A DNA stretch of 64,000 nucleotides, from NCBI GenBank assembly GCA_030867875.1, contig JAOWCC010000936.1:17864095-17928094 (forward strand). Direction: 5' to 3'. Position numbers and translations under genes: made by a program. Shown in pieces: positions 62,938 to 64,000 of this stretch (position 1 is its first letter; the number at the start of each line of letters is the position of its first letter). A model generated the notes under the pieces. That model was not told the origin of the DNA. It searched no databases and saw nothing but the letters and a program-made list of their open reading frames with translations. The stretch comes from Actinernus sp. WN-2022 (lineage: Eukaryota; Cnidaria; Anthozoa; Actiniaria; Actinernidae).

Positions 62938-64000
62938 CATTCTGCTTCTCAGAAACCAGGGCAGTCAATTGTGGATTTTGTGAGAGAATTAAAGAAACTT
63001 GCAGGAACATGTGAGTTTACGAATGATCAGTTGAATGACCGTTTACGGGATCGTTTCATTTGTAGTTTACGCTCAGAGCAAATTAAACGGAAGCTTTTGT
63101 CCAACGACTACACATTCCAAGCAGCAGTGGACGCTGCAATAGCTCAAGAAACGGCACAAAAGGATGTCCAAGAGCTGGGAAAATCTTACGGAGATAGTGT
63201 TGCCAGTGGAGTAAACAAAATCAGACGTGATAACTCAGGGCCACACAATCAGCCGGAGTCACCTGAGAGAAACAGAACCAGATCAGCCGGTGAAGGCTAA
63301 GAAGAAATGTTACCACTGTGGTTTATCCAACCATAGGCAGGAAGATTGTAAACACAAAAATGCGGAATGCTACAAGTGTCACAAAATGGGACATTTGCAA
63401 TCTGAATGTAAAGGCAAGATGCCCGATAGGAATGACGGACGGCACGTAAGTCACGCAGACCAAGATGTACTGGAAGGAGAATCAGAGAACGATGACTTTT
63501 TCGGGTCAATTTTTAACATAGATGGTGTACAATAATCTGAGTCACGAAACACTGGAATTTCGTCACCGGCAGTTAAGGTTCCGATTCCAGTTGAAGATAT
63601 TGAATTTCTCATGGAAGGGGACACCGGAGCAGCGGCATCTATCATGAGTTATGCAGATTTTGAAAAACATTTCAAATACCTTGCGTTGCGACCAGTCAAT
63701 AAATCATTCCACGCCTATGCAGGTACATCGTGAGACATTGCAGGGCAAATATTGGTTGCCGTGGAATATAAGGGACAACAGGGATCACTGGCATTACTTA
63801 TTGTGCGAGTAGGGTGTTACACCTCCATTACCTGGGAGATCGTGGATGTCAAAAATCCGTTTGGATTGGAAAAAAACTGTTTCCACCAACTAATCGGCAA
63901 TTCTCAGTTGGACGAGATAACGATGAACGAATTAAGCACCTTAAGGAACGCTATGTTGATTTTTTAAGCCTGAACTGGGTACGGTTAAGGGCGTAACAGC
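62938..64000 (+). mobile_element. Second retroelement: gag and protease, 5'-truncated, runs off the window
   Basis: The frame to 63300 reads QKPGQSIVDFVRELKKLAGT and DRLRDRFICSLRSEQIKRKL (Gag). A shifted frame 63300-63535 has two zinc knuckles (CYHCGLSNHRQEDC, CYKCHKMGHLQSEC). Next comes a protease-like EDIEFLMEGDTGAAASIM near 63595-63650. Frame changes and a stop at about 63731 show decay. The first element is inserted immediately at its 5' border. Confidence 0.8.

Noticed and set aside
1..64000. CRISPR array, bacterial operons, rRNA or tRNA genes
   Set aside because: No regularly spaced identical repeats with unique spacers and no recognisable rRNA or tRNA fold; the direct repeats found are transposon-related or promoter motifs.

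Overview
The window reads as a nuclear animal genome, most likely a cnidarian such as a stony coral. It is AT-rich, has canonical GT/AG introns, many inverted-repeat elements (MITE-like), a CR1/L2-like LINE, Ty3/gypsy-type retroelements, and exons of a Cys-loop receptor gene and of a gene with a P2X7-C-terminal-type zinc domain. The species call is inference; no rRNA or species marker is present.

Layout. Bases 1-8.4 kb hold very small minus-strand exons of unidentified host genes, a tandem ~130-170 bp repeat and two inverted-repeat elements. At 9.4-12.05 kb a LINE lies inside a P2X7-C-terminal-domain-like gene (12.0-13.1 kb). At 14.5-17.2 kb there is a plus-strand tandem array of about seven short Cys-rich reading frames. 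Most share a CxCxxC-type motif and are preceded by a pyrimidine tract ending in a near-identical splice-acceptor-like motif (..CCTAG/GGTT). I do not recognise this family.

From about 17.6 to 34.5 kb lies an integrated Polinton/Maverick (adintovirus-like) DNA element. Plus-strand genes, in order: protein-primed family B DNA polymerase, retroviral-type integrase with a chromodomain-like C-terminus, a penton-like candidate, a small basic virion-type protein, a capsid-protein candidate, an adenain-type cysteine protease, an FtsK/HerA-type packaging ATPase, a poly-Q/Arg-rich protein, four very small Arg/Lys-rich proteins, a 136-residue protein with an amphipathic C-terminus, and a 165-residue protein. 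Converging on these, the minus strand carries six genes, including a 572-residue protein with two Tudor-like repeats. Two of the minus-strand genes share a duplicated promoter block. Integrase, both capsid-type genes and the protease are open. Polymerase, ATPase and some accessory genes carry frameshifts or stops, so this is an endogenised copy (or one with assembly errors). I could not find terminal inverted repeats. A second GC-rich minus-strand block at 35.9-37.7 kb (three unknown reading frames) may belong to the same element.

From 38.7 kb onwards the plus strand carries five exons (38734-57643) of a nicotinic-acetylcholine-receptor-like subunit. Its introns are filled with a Mutator-like 1.7 kb inverted-repeat element (41154-42850), a small relative of it (47528-47730), a nest of palindromic elements at 48.0-50.3 kb, a retroelement gag fragment (51.5-53.1 kb) and a LINE relic (53.85-54.4 kb). 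After the last visible exon come a gypsy integrase tail (minus strand) and a 3.9 kb Ty3/gypsy-type element (59018-62932) with both LTRs and a 5-bp target duplication but broken genes. It is followed by gag-protease sequence of a second retroelement that runs off the end.

The virus-like genes fit one logic: replication (polymerase), integration (integrase), capsid assembly and maturation (capsid proteins, protease), genome packaging (ATPase, basic proteins), and a minus-strand set with its own promoter type that could act earlier or on host chromatin.
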